DNA from: Cafeteria roenbergensis
Lineage: Eukaryota; Sar; Bigyra; Bicosoecida; Cafeteriaceae
Direction of reading: 5' to 3'
DNA length: 64,000 nt
Assembly (NCBI GenBank): GCA_008330645.1
Contig: VLTN01000071.1
Span: 1 to 64,000, forward strand
Shown: in pieces, positions 11,480 through 22,815 of the stretch
Layout: every line of letters starts with the position of its first letter
Numbering within the stretch: position 1 is the first letter of the stretch
Made by a program: the position numbers and the translations under genes
The notes under the pieces: model-generated
What the model was told of the DNA's origin: nothing
Seen by the model: the letters and a program-made list of their open reading frames with translations, nothing else
The model's database searches: none

Positions 11480-11920
11480 CACCACGTCATGCTGTGGTCT
11501 GGCCTGGCCGTCTTGTGCCTGTGGCGTCCACACACGAGCGCCGTATGTCGAACCCGTACCTCTGGAACCTCCGACTCGCTGCCGCACGGCAGCACCTAAG
11601 TCCTGTGGCCACCGTTGCGCTGCGGCGGGTTGGGCGTCAGGCGCCACAGCAATGCCCAACTCCGCCCCCCCCCCTCCCCCCCGCTGCGCGCTGGGCCGTG
11701 GCGCTGGTTGCAGCCACGGGAAGTTGCTTCTGTTGAAATAGCGTGGGAGCTCGCGAGAGGCCCGCTCCGTGGCACCCTACACGACAATCGGCCGAAACTC
11801 GCGACTGCTCGGGCTGGCAGATGGCGCGGCGTCCGGCTGCGGGAGTCGCTGCTCCGCCGCGGCCTTGCGCATCTCCTCCACCTCAAACTCGGAACAGGCT
11901 GCGAGACCAGCCAAAGCCCG
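11480..11920 (-). repeat. Dispersed duplicated block, copy A (gene tail plus 3' flank)
   Basis: In sense, this block runs from the last 45 or so codons of the membrane-protein gene into its 3' flank. It is strongly similar to 54335-54820, which lies in the opposite orientation. Shared landmarks are the coding tail FEVEE.RKAAAEQR...SSREFRPI, the stop, ggtgccacggagcg, cgcctgacgcccaacccgcc and gtgctgccgtgcggcagcga. It includes a run of G (C on the plus strand, near 11668-11690). Confidence 0.7.
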
Positions 11921-12576
11921 AGCTTCCGCCAGCGCAGCCGCGCAGTTGGCTGCGAAACCCAGCGCAGTGACGACCCACAATTGTGGCCACACAGCCGCGG
12001 TCAGCCACAGCTGACCAGTCGCCTGTGCCACCGTTCCAGCCATGCCTGCAAGGACTAGGCCAATCGCAAACGTGTGGGCGCCCCTGAGCGCAAGGGCAGG
12101 CATCACAACCGCTGAAGCAGCAGCCCACGCTTCAGGTCCTGCAACTCCTTGCAAGACAGCAGCCCAGACCAGAGTGGCGACCTGCGGGAAGGGAAGGCAC
12201 CAGGCAAGGGTATGGTGCTCGTTGGAAGCGCAGGGGAGGGGGGCAATGGGGAGAGCGTGCAGCGTGCGACTGCTTCCGTCTCCCTGCCCGGCGACTTCTG
12301 CTCCGGTCGCGTGCGGCACATTGGGCGCTCGGACCGCAGGGGCTGCCCCCCCTCAGGCATCGAGAAGGCCCCGGCCGCGAGGAAGCGCACCGTTTGCACT
12401 GCAGCAGCCAGCTTCAGTTGCTTGCACCGCCGAATGACGCCGAACATTCTCATTGCTGACAAATCCAACACCCGGCCGTTTGGGAAGCTCGCCCCGGCTG
12501 GTTCCGGTTTTGTCGCAGGCATGGACTCCAAGGCTCTTGAGCTGTCCTCGTTGTGCACTGGGCGGCTTCCTGCCAT
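11777..12576 (-). CDS. Predicted small multi-pass membrane protein of unknown function
   Basis: I do not recognise the family. The clearest part is the 3' exon (12181-11777, 135 codons), which begins after a strong acceptor ttcccgcag. It contains about three or four hydrophobic segments, such as VATLVWAAVLQGVAG, TFAIGLVLAGMAGTVAQA and LWVVTALGFAANCAAALA. A short charged tail follows, FEVEEMRKAAAEQRLPQ. A plausible 5' exon (12576-12391, 62 codons) opens with ATG 12576. It ends at a phase-0 donor acg/GTGCGC, leaving a 209-base intron and a 196-residue protein. No ATG lies upstream in the 3' exon itself, so an upstream exon is needed. The choice of 5' exon is the weak point. The tail and 3' flank are duplicated near 54.4 kb. 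Confidence 0.5.
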
Positions 12577-12873
12577 CGCATGCAGTTGTGCAGGGCCCGG
12601 GGTTCAGCCTCGCCTGCGCCACGCACTGTTTCAGGCGCTGAATGCAGCAAAACACTGCGACGGCGGGGACTCCAGCGTGGCGTGATGGCTCCGCCCCTCG
12701 CGGCACTCAGCGCCCAGTGAGCGCCGGCTCGTGGCGTGTCCGCGCAGCCAGTGCGCTTGCGCGCGGGGCGGCGGCGCGTCGCGAGCAGCAAGCGAGCTCG
12801 TTTGCTGGCAGAGCTGCAGCGAGCCGCGGTCATCAGAGGCCAAGCAGCACCTGCTCCGGAATCGCCGGCAGAC

Positions 12874-13960
12874 ATGGGCTTGCTTTCGCTGCTCCGCAAG
12901 CTCCGCAAGAGCGAGCGCGAGGCCCGCATCCTGGTTCTTGGGCTTGACAACTCCGGCAAGACCACGATCCTCAAGAAGCTGGCCGACGAGGACATCACGC
13001 AGTGAGCGCAGGTCGCGGCCGGAGCCCGCCGCTGCGAGCCCGTCGCCTGTCCCCAGCTCGCGCTTCACGGCCCCGACCCGCCCGTCCTGCGATGCGCAGC
13101 ATCATGCCGACCCAGGGCTTCAACATTCAGAGCGTTGTGCACGACGGCTTCAAGCTCAACGTGTGGGATGTCGGAGGTGAGCTGTGCAGCCGTTTTCTTT
13201 TTCCTCCGCCAGCTTGGCTCTTTTCGTCCACGCTCCAAGGCCGCCTGCCCGTTCCTGCGCCTTGGCACCTCGGCCAGTGCCGCCCACCCGCCCCCTTGCC
13301 GTGGGTCAAGGGATGGCCCGGCCCGGTCCAGGGGCGCCAGCGAGTCAGACTCGCACGGACGTGGGGGGACGGGGGAGGGAGGGCTCCACGTTTTGTTGCG
13401 GGCACCGTTGCATCCAGACGGCCTCCTTCGGCAAGGCCCGGGGCGGCGGCGGCGGTCAGCCCCGAGGCGAACTTCAGGGCGCTCACTGCTTGGAACAACT
13501 GCGTGGAGTTTGGCGAGCTCGCGCTCGCAAGGGCAAAAGCCAGGGCCACCACAGGCACTGCGCAGATTTACAGCGCCGCATGTGTCCTCCCGCGTGCTGA
13601 CCTTCCCCCGCAGGCCAAAAGTCCATTCGCCCATACTGGCGCAACTACTACGACAACACCGACGTTCTCATCTACGTCGTGGACAGCGCCGACACGACGC
13701 GGCTGGAGGAGGTGAACAAGGAGCTCAGCGAGCTGCTGGCGGAAGAGAAGCTGGCCGGCGTGCCGCTGCTGGTGTTCGCCAACAAGCAGGACCTCATGGG
13801 CGCGCTGTCCGCGGCGGACATCAGCACGGGCCTCAACCTGGAGGCGATTTCCGGGCGCAGCTGGTCGATCCAGGCTTGCAGCGCGAAGCGCGGCGACGGT
13901 CTGGAGGCTGGCATGGGTTGGGCCGTCGAGCGCGTTCGCGCCAAGGACGCCTCGGCCTGA
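12874..13960 (+). CDS. ARL3: ARF-like GTPase ARL3
   Basis: This is a small GTPase of 183 residues in three exons: 12874-13001, 13100-13176 and 13614-13960. The G-domain motifs are complete: P-loop GLDNSGKT, switch [10 protein letters not shown], switch II WDVGGQ, NKQD, and QACSAK in the SAK position. The sequence [17 protein letters not shown] and the start [10 protein letters not shown] favour ARL3 over ARL2. The His of HIMPTQG is created across intron 1, and the Gly of GGQ across intron 2, which confirms both junctions. ARL3 releases lipid-modified cargo from UNC119 and PDE6D carriers inside cilia, so its presence suggests a flagellated cell. The gene converges on ELP1 downstream. Confidence 0.93.
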
Positions 13961-14300
13961 GAGCGCACCGTGGCGCCGTCCCGTCTCCTCCTCCCATGAG
14001 CGGGAGCACACCAGAGCATGCAGGGTGCGCGCCACCTGGCGAGCCGGACTGGTCGCTTCGCGTCGCGCGCTGCATTTGCCGCGTGTGTTCATCGCTCCTC
14101 CGAGTTCCCCCCTGCCCAGTGCGTGTGGTTGGAGGCGACTCTTCTGTTGCTGCCAATCCGCTTCAAAGTGCCATTTCACTCCCGCAGCCTGACACGCGTC
14201 GAACGCGCGCACGCTCAGTGCGGCTCGCTCGTTTCTTGGCACGCGGCATGCATGCAGCGCGAGCAGCCAAGCTCGCGGTGATCGCCCTTGGCAAAAGCAG
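13961..14300. other. Convergent intergenic region, 340 bases
   Basis: This lies between the 3' ends of ARL3 and ELP1. It presumably holds both 3' UTRs. Nothing else is seen. Confidence 0.5.
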
Positions 14301-15839
14301 TCACTCGGTCACCCCCAGCGCGCATGCCGAGGGCACTGGCGGCTCAGGCGGGGACGCGCGAGGCCCCCTTGCGCATTCGGCCGCTTGCCACCGAGCCTCG
14401 TCGAGGGAGATTGCAGCTCCTGCCAGCCTGGCTGTGCTAGCCAAGGGCAAGTCTGCGGTCCACGGTGCAGGCACCTGAGCAGAGCGACCAGCTGCAGGAG
14501 ACGACAGCCACTGGGCCGCTTCGTGCGCGATGGCCGCCGCCGAGCAGCGTGGCAGCACCGGCGCGAGGGAGGCGATCGCACCCTCGGTGTCGACGCCTGC
14601 CATGCCCTCCTCGCTCGCAGCATGCACGGCCGCCCCACCGGCGCTCACTGCTGCCTTGGCCTCTGCCACAGCTGCAAGCACAACCTCTGCCCGTGGCGGC
14701 AGCATCTCCGCCGCCGCGCAAGCCTCGCAGGCGGACACGAGCGCTGCAGCAGCGAGGGCGAGGGATGACGCAGGCCTGCTCCGGCCGAGGGCCTGGAGGG
14801 CGTCCCCCAGAGACCTCACCGCCCTGAGCTCTGCAGCAACGGGCACGACTGCGGCCAGAGCGGCCAGCCGAGCCTCCTCGTCGCGGGCGCTGCCTGCCAC
14901 GATGCGGCCAGTGACCCTGCGCTGTGCGGCCGGCGCGCCTGGCTCCCTACGCTTGCGCTGCTTCGTTCGGCTGCGCAGCCGCAGCTCCTGCTCCTCCGTT
15001 GCGCGTCTGTGGAAGCCAGCCGTGGCGGCGCCTCTGGCCGCGTCGCCAGCGGCTCCGCCGGGCCCGGACCCTGTTCTCCCGAAAATGTCCCCGCCAAGCT
15101 CCAGCGTGCTCCGATGACTAAAGGCCCCAGTAGACACGCGCGCCTGGTTGAGCGACGCTGTGTCCCTCATGACCGAGGACGCAATCGAAGCTGCCGGCAC
15201 GCCAACGCCCTTGAGCGCACGGCTGGCGACTGAGCCGGCCACGGACCGCGCTCCTCCTGCGGAGGCAGCCGAGGCCGCAGACGCTGCACCCAGGCTCGCA
15301 AGGGAGGCAACCGACCCTGCGATGGACGACGCATCGCTCATTCCTTCACCAAAGTCGCTCATTCCGTCGTCGTCGGCGCCGGCCAGCACTGACCCGCCCG
15401 CAGCAGCACCTGCCCCCGCGAGCACCCCGCCCAAGTGGCCCGCTGGCGCAGATGCGGCGGCCGCGCCGACCACTGCTTCGGCCTCCAGCGCGAGCCGCTC
15501 TCTCCTGATCTCCTGCAGCTCCGCCAAGCGCGCCGGGAGGTCGCCGGCCTGCGACAGGAGTGCGGCTTCCCACCGGGCGGCTGCCGCTGCGGCCCTGCGT
15601 GCCACGGTGGTGGCCACCAGGTCGCCTCTGCCAGCCGCAAAGGCAGCCGCAACGGCATCCATCCAGCAGGCTGCCCCCTCCCCAGGCCCCCCGCCGCGGC
15701 CGCCTCGGCTGCTCGCGCCCTCGCCGTCGTCCTCCTCTTCGTCGCCCTCGCTCTCCCCACGCGCTCCTCGCGCGCCGCCGCTGCCACGGCTGGCGTGACG
15801 AGCGGCCCCCGCCATGAGCCGCGCCATCGCATCGTCTTC

Positions 15840-15872
<33 letters not shown>

Positions 15873-18800
15873 GTCGTCGCTGTTGCTGTCGCTGTTGCTG
15901 CCGCTGCCTCTGCCTGCACCATCGCCAGAGCGCCGGCTCGATCGCCGGCGAGCGGCGGGGTCCGTGGGGCGACGCAGGCCGCTCAGGGCGCCATCTGGGT
16001 CAGCGCCGCAAAGCAGCAGCACAGCTGCCTCGGTGTCGCGACACCACCGCTCGACGAGCGACGCAGCGGCCCGCCTGCCCCTGCCCATGCCCCACTGGTG
16101 CAGCCACCTGGGCGCGGACTGTCGCGCCTCTGCTGCGCTGGCTGCGCTCAGAGCCAGCGCTGCCAGACGAGCAGCATCGCCGCCCCGCGCCGCAGCAGTA
16201 GCGGCCCCAGAGCGCCGAAGCCACGCTCTGAGCGCAGCAGCGGCGGCCGCCCCCCCGCCAGCTTTGCCCCCAGGAGCAGCCAGCCCCGTGGCGAAGAGCG
16301 CATCCTCGGAGCGAGGCACCGCCCTGCTCGCCGCGACAGCCGCCACTGTGGCCTCGTCGTCCGCCAGCACGAGCGCTCTGGCGGCCGTGAGCGCCACGTC
16401 GAAGAGCTCCCCGGCCATGAAGGCGCCGCGGCGGGACGACGCCGACAGCCCCGCCAGAGACACCGCGTCGCTGGGGCCGAAGCGCGCGCACATCGCTAGA
16501 GAGAGCTCTGCCGCTTGCTGCAGTGCCGGCGGCGAGCACGAGAGGAGGAGCGCCACAGCCTCGCGGCCGCAGCGGCCGGCGTCCCAGCCGGCGGACACCG
16601 CGGCTGGATCCCGAGCGGGCAGGCCCAGCTGGCGGGTGAGCCAGCGGCGCCTCGCGGCGCCAGCCTCCCGCTCCGCCGCGGTGGCGGCTGCGGCCGTGTC
16701 GCCCGTCCACTCGAGAGCCGAGGCTCCCGCAGCCTCAAGCAAGCGCCACAGCCAGGCGCGCGCGGTGTGGCCGCCGCTGCCCGCCCAGCCGGCTCCCAGA
16801 CGCCACAGCCCGTCGGGGCCAACGCCCCCGCCGCCGTGCGCCGCCGCGAACCCGCCCCGGCTGGCGGCCGCTGCCGCCTCCACTGCCGAGACGGTGGCGT
16901 CTCCGCCGCCGGCCTCTGCGCCCCGCCGGCTGGCCAGCCGCCTCTGCCGCTTGATCTCCCTGTTGGCAAGCTGCCTGGCCTTGCGAGAGTCCTCTGCGCT
17001 CGCCGCCGTGGCCGCGAGGTCTAGCTTGCGCCGCGCCGCCGCAGCCTCGTCGTCCTCGACTGCAGCCGCGTCCGAACTGGCAGCCCCCCCCAGCAGGAGC
17101 GTGGCGCCCTCCTCCACCGCCCGCACGGCCAGCATGCCCCTCGCCGCGGCCCGCGCCACGGCAAAGCCCGTCCACCGCGCGTCCGCCGTGGCCACGGCCC
17201 CCGATCCCTCCAGGGCGTGCAGGGCTGTCGCGCACCTGCCCACGTCCAGCCCGAGCCGCACGAGCGCCTCCCGGGCAGCGGCCGCACAGCCCGCGGGGGA
17301 CACCTGCAGCCCCGCCGACTGCCGCCCCGGGGCCGCAGCCTCGGTGCTGGCGCCGGAGCCAACGCTGACGACGGGGCTGGCGGCCGCCGCGGCGACCCCG
17401 GCGTCTGCCGGCGGCCTCGACAGCGCCGCCGCAGCCTCTGTCCACAAGCCGCTCTCAGCGGCCACCTCAAACAGCGACCGCCACGGGGCCGCGGCCAGGC
17501 GTCGCTCGGCCTCCTCCTCCTCGTCCGCGGGAGGGCCGCGGGCCTCGCCCGCTGCCTCGGCCACGGCCGCAAAGGCCGCGCGCACCTGGCGCATGAGCGC
17601 CGCCCGAGCCTCGTCCGCGGCGCGGGCAGCCTCAGCGGCGGACGGGCCCGACACTGGGAGCGCGAAGGCCCCCGGTCCGCTGCCGCCTCCGGTCGCCGCG
17701 GCGAGGGCCGCCAGCACCGCTGCGGCTCTGCCGCCATCGGGGGCCGGGGCCGGGGTCGGGGCCGGGGTCGGGGCCGTGGCGGTCGCTGCCTGCCTGGACG
17801 CACGGGCAACGCGGCCCGGCGCCGAGCCTGCTGCTGGCATGGGCGGCGCGTACAGGATGAGGTGGGGCGGAGGGCCGAAGCTTGCGGAGGCCTGACCAAG
17901 CTCCACGGTGGGGGCGCGGGCGCGTGCGGCAGCAGCTTTGCGGTCGGCGTCGGCGGGAGGGCGCGGCCATTCGCCGTCCTCTGCCGCGCCAAGCATCGCC
18001 AGGCCCGCCAGGCTCCAGACCACCCGCGGCCAGCGCCGCAGGCGCACGTCAACTGCCAGCCGCAGCCTGAGCCCCGCTACCGCCGCCGTCAGCGAGCCGG
18101 CGCCCGCAGCAGGCGGCGCTGCGCCCCCGCCGGCCGCGCTGCCGGCAGCGCTGCTGGCCGTCCTGGCGAGCAGCGCAAGCCGCTGCAGCCTGCCAAGCCG
18201 CGCTGACACTGCTTGCGGGTCCTCCCCGGCGCCGGCCGCCACAGCGGCCGCCAGCGGGGGGTCGTACCGGCCAAGTGCCGCCTCCTCCAGCAGCCCTGGC
18301 GACGTGAGCCGGGCCAGGTACGCCACGCACGCGCGGACGCCCTCGCCGGCCGCGGGGGGCGCGCCTGCGTCCTCCCGCTCCGCCACGGCGCGCACCACGG
18401 CCAGGGCGGTGCTGAGCGCGGGCGGGCGCTGGAGCGCTAGCGTCGCGAGAAGGGTCTTGAGCGCGCCCGCCCGCTTGCACGCCTCCCGCTCGGCGGCGGA
18501 GGGGAGCTCGAGGCGTGCGTCCACAGCCGCCCGCAGCGCCGGCCACACTCGCAGCAGCGCCACCCGAATGCGGTGGCACACCCTGTTGGGCTTGGAGTCG
18601 GTCCAGCCGGCTGGGGCCCCCGGAGGCGCGCTTCCTGCCAGGAGGGACCCGGTCCAGGCAGCGCCGCGCCGCCGGCGGGCCCACGGCTCTGCCAGACTCT
18701 GCAGCAGGGCCTCCTTGTCGGGCGCTGCGCCACCAGCGCGCGGCGCGCTGCCCGCTGCCACGCGCTGGTACCAGAGGCGCGCGTCGCCGCCCCACAACCC

Positions 18801-21800
18801 GCCGCTGCCGGGCAGCGATGGCTGCGCCGCCGTGGCCCCGGCGGGCAGCGGGCGGCGCGGGTACCGGGTGGCGGCGGCGTTGTCGTCCTCGAGGGATGCC
18901 AGGAGCGCCTCCCACACCGGCGCGCTGGCGCTCAGCACGGCCCGCTCGGCCTGCCCGGGGGCGGCAAAGGCGGCGGGATGGTGGTCCACCACGACGTTGA
19001 GGTCGAGGCGGTGGCGCCAGCTCCACTCGGCAGCCTCGCCCCACCGGAGCGCGCTGAGGAGCGACCTGGCCCTGGATGACGCCATCGCCCTGGGGGCAAC
19101 GGCCTCGAGGTTGCCGCGGGGGGCTTGCACCACAGCGCGGGTGCTGGCGGCGTCGGCGCCGACGAGGAGCGACCCCAGCTCGACCTGCCGCTGCGCGCGC
19201 GCGTCCCACTCGGCCGACAGCTGCAAGGAGGCCGTGAGCGCGGCCATTGCACGCGCAAGAGCGTCGCCGCGAGCCGCAAGGGCGTGCACAGCGGCGCCGG
19301 GGAGCCACGGGACGGCTGCTGGGGCGGGCGCGCCAGCGGTCGCGGCCGCGTTTCCAGGCCGGTGCGTGCCAGCGGCGGCCTCGCCGCTCGCCGCCGCTGC
19401 CTGGAGCTGCGACAGCGCGGCTGCCAGCGCGAGGGAGCGAGCGCTGACCGCGGCCAGGGCCGTGCCGCTTGCCGGCGGGGGCAGCGGCGCAGTGTAGAGC
19501 AGGGGGCCAGCCGCGTCCCGCCCGGGAGGGGCGTCGGCATCGGCCGCCATGACAGCTGCCGAGGACGCCCCCAGGCACAGCAAGGAGGCCCCGGCCCACA
19601 GGCAGCGCGGGGCGGGCGGAGCGCCCAGGACCACCAGCACGGGCGCGGGCGCTGCGAGCGCACTGCGGAGAGGCTCGGGTGCCGAGCCGGCGGCCAGCCC
19701 AAAGTCCGCCAGACACAGCGCATCGGGGGCGGGGCGGACCAGCATCACCTCGGCGGCAGGGCCGGGGAGGCGGCCGAGCGCCACGACCGCCGCGTCAGCG
19801 CCGCCCTCGCCGCCAGAGGGCGGCCGGCTGAGCGCGGTCTCGGAGCAGATGCCTCGGAGCCCGCCGTCGGGCGCCACGATGAGCAGGTCGCAACCGCGGC
19901 GCCAGTCACCGGGCGCCGCCTCGCCCGCTGCGTCGGCCGTGCCGCCCAGAGCCACCAGCAGCGACGCCCCGGCCCCCAGCCGCACCACGCGGCCGCACAC
20001 GTGGTCCGCTCCTAGCAGCCGCGGCAGGGCAACCCCCCCCGGGCCAGCGCCCGCCTCGAGCGCGGCGCGGACCCGCAGCAGCACCAGCGCGTCGGCGCGG
20101 CCAGGCAGCGCTGCTAGCGCCGCCAGCGTGACCGTCTGCCGCGCGGCATCGCCGGGCCCCTCGGCGTCCTCCGTCGGCGCGGACCCCACCCAGCAGAGCT
20201 GCCGAAGCGAGGCGCCGTCCGGCAGGCCCGCCTCGCGCAGAGCCCCGCGGAGGGGCAGCGAGGCGGCGGCGGCGGGCGCCGAGTCCCAGGCGGCCCTGCC
20301 GGCCCCTGCGATGCCGAACCTGCGCACTGCGGCGCCGTCTCCGGCTGCCGCCGCTGCTGCCGCTGCCGCCGCTTCGTCCCCGCCGACGGCGGCGGCGCCG
20401 GCGTCGTCGTCGTCCATGCCCGCCACGCCGAGGGTGTGTCCCGCACGGGCAGCCGCGCTGCCTGGCGGCAGAGGCGCCGCCGCAGCCAGCGTGAGGGTGC
20501 AGGCCGCGTCTGCGCCCAGCGCCGCCACGAGAGAGTGCCCGTCAGCCCAGCAGGACCCGCTCTGCGCGACGGAGGCGGTCCTTCGGAGCGCCCAGGCGGC
20601 CTCTGTCGCCGACGACGGAAGCGAAACGCAGCCCCACGCCTCGGGGGGCGGAACCAGCGGCCAGCCCGCGGCGCGCGCCCGCGCCCCGCTTGCAGCGCGA
20701 GGCGAAGTCGCTTCCAGGGCCGCTGAGCCGGCGACAGGCGTGACCAGCACCCTGTTCAGATCCAGCACCGCGGCGGGCTGGCGCGGGCCCGCGCCCACCG
20801 TCGCCGCCCACGCCACGTCCAGCACTCGGAGCTCCGCCGGAACGAAGCGGGCAGCGCCCCCCTCGGCAGTGAGCGTCTCGGTGGCGAGCAGCAGCCGCCC
20901 TCCGGCGGACCGCTCCGCGTCCCACGCCGCCGCCGCCACGCGCTGCCCGCTCAGCCGCAGCTCGCGGCAGCAGCGCCACCGGCCGTTCCCGCAGCGCCAC
21001 ACCTGCACGCAGGACCAGCCGCCCTCGCCGGCCACGGCCTCCGCCGGGCCGCTGACGGCTGCGAGGGCGTGCCCGTCCGGGCTCCAGAGCAGGTGGCTCA
21101 CCCGCCGGCCGGCCGTTTCGCCGCCAGCGTCTCCGGCCGACGCCGCCCCGGGACCCGCAGCCTCCCCCGCGCCCGGCCGGACGCTGCCCCCGAGCGGGAA
21201 CCCCCCGTGGGCCAGCCCGTTGCGCTCGAACAGCTGCACCCACGGCGCCGAGGCCGCGGACGGCCCGCCCGGCCCCGCGCTCGCGGCGGCGCCGCTGCCG
21301 CCCGCCGCCGGCCCAGCTCTCGCCACCGCCAGCAGGGCACCGCGCGGGTGCCACGCCAGCGGCAGCGACCCCGCCGGCGCTGCCCTCGACGCGTTCCACG
21401 CCGGCAGGGCGCCCCCACCGCGGGCCCGAACTGCGGCGCTGCCGGCAGAGCTGCAGCCCAGCTGGACGGCGTGGAGCGGCGCCCCGTCCTCCAGGCGGCC
21501 GGTGCCGTGCAGGCCAAGGGTCTGCGCCCACACGCGCAGCGTGCCTCCGCTTGCCGAGGCGGAGGGGGCGGCGGCCGCCTGGGCAGGTGTCATCGCGGGG
21601 GCGGGGCGGCGGAACCGCCTCCCCGTGTGCTCCGTAGCGGACACGCCGTCCTTTGCTGGCGGCTGCTCCGAGGCGGCCTGCGACGCGTCGCTGCCTGCGG
21701 CGGCGGCGGCGCCCGCGTCGGTGGCGTCTGGGCCGGCGCTGGCAGGGTCAACGGGAAGGAGGCCCTGGACGTCGGAGGCGCAGCGAAGGACGTCGGCGGG

Positions 21801-22454
21801 GCCTGCAGCCTCGACCACCGTGTTGGCAGCAGCAGCGTCATCCGAACCCCCGCTGCCCTCCTCTGCCGCCAGCGACGCCGCGAACGCGCCGTCGGGGCGC
21901 CACGACAGGTGCACGGGGGAGCCAGCCGCGGGCCGGGCCGGGCTGGGAACCTCGGCCAGGACGGACCACGACGAGGTGGTGAGGGCAAGCAGGGCGCCGG
22001 CGCCAGTGGCCAGCAGCAGGAGCTGGCCGTCGGCCGACACGGACGCGCCGCTGATGCCGTCGCCGACCTCGCCAATGACCTCGCACTCCACAGCGGGCGG
22101 CCCTGCGGCACCCGCGAGAGCCAGGTCCCACTCTGGCGAGGCAGTCACGATGAGGCCGCTGGACGCCACAAAGAGCAGGCGGTCCTGCGTGGAGAGAGAA
22201 AAGCCGAAGCGCCAGGGCCCGCTTGCCTTGGGGAGCATGCCCCAGGCCGGCACGCCCACGGCCTGCACACGGGCCGAGCCGCCTTCCGGGGCGGCAGACC
22301 CGCCAGTGCGCACGCGCGCCACCAGCCCGCCCTCGGTGAGCACGAAGGCCCAATCGTGCGCCTGGTCCACCACCACGGCCGACACCGCGCCCGCGCCCTC
22401 GTCGCCGAGGCTCAGGCTGTGCCTCGCATCGCCAAGCACGACCAAATTTTGCAT
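14301..22454 (-). CDS. ELP1: Elongator complex protein 1 (ELP1/IKAP)
   Basis: ELP1 is the scaffold of Elongator, which modifies wobble uridines of tRNAs in the cytosol. The N-terminal part has the two-propeller pattern of the family. Near residue 150 is GEVGDGISGASVSADGQLLL followed by VHLSWRPDGAFAASL. LPLAWHPRGALLAVARA precedes VQLFERNGLAHGGFPL near residue 400. The C-terminal third holds a serine-rich stretch (SDFGEGMSDASSIAGS) followed by the basic RSRTKQRKRR and a helical end, the order seen in human ELP1. The predicted protein has 2717 residues against about 1330 in human. The excess is Ala/Gly/Pro-rich inserts and an acidic Ser/Asp run near residue 2195. No intron is apparent. The start MQNLVVLG is chosen because homology begins there; an in-frame ATG at 22577 would add 41 residues. 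Confidence 0.87.
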
Positions 22455-22815
22455 GGTTGGCGCCTGCGCCGGCCCTCGCGCGATCGTCGGCGGGAACCTG
22501 TGGCCCAGGCCAAAGGGGCTGCGCGCCTTTGCTCGCCACCCACAGCGCCTCGGCGAATCGGCTCTGCCAGCTTTCATCTTGCGAGCCGTGGCGTCGATTT
22601 TTTTGGTTGGAACGCAAGGTCGAGCCTATATATACCCGACCGAATTGCGACAGGCGACGCAGGCGCACCAGCACGCACACGCCCGGTACCCCCCCAACCC
22701 CGCCCGTTGCACGCCCAATTGCCGAAACGGGTGCGCCCCCGATCGGAGCCGGAGAATCACCCGCCTCGGAGCGCGCGAGCCAACGCCCGCTCACACCGCT
22801 CCCGCCGCTCGCGGC
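22455..22815 (-). other. Intergenic region between ARP1 and ELP1
   Basis: This 361-base gap separates the ARP1 stop from the ELP1 start, both on the minus strand. It should contain the ARP1 3' UTR and the ELP1 promoter, including the TATA-like site listed separately. Confidence 0.5.
22627..22634 (-). promoter_or_regulatory. Probable TATA box of ELP1
   Basis: The sequence gggtatatatagg (sense) is an isolated AT-rich block in very GC-rich DNA. It lies 173 bases before the ELP1 ATG at 22454 and 50 bases before the alternative ATG at 22577. Transcription would start near 22600. Confidence 0.5.

Noticed and set aside
11203-11736. Possible plus-strand gene of 177 codons
   Set aside because: No domain and biased composition. 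Its second half overlaps the duplicated non-coding block.
12182-12319. Start of the membrane protein at 12319
   Set aside because: The codon is GTG in sense, and the sequence between it and the acceptor is intron-like, Pro-rich and CT-rich before the CAG.
15814-17895. A 693-codon open frame on the plus strand
   Set aside because: Also antisense to ELP1, with low-complexity composition and no recognisable motif.
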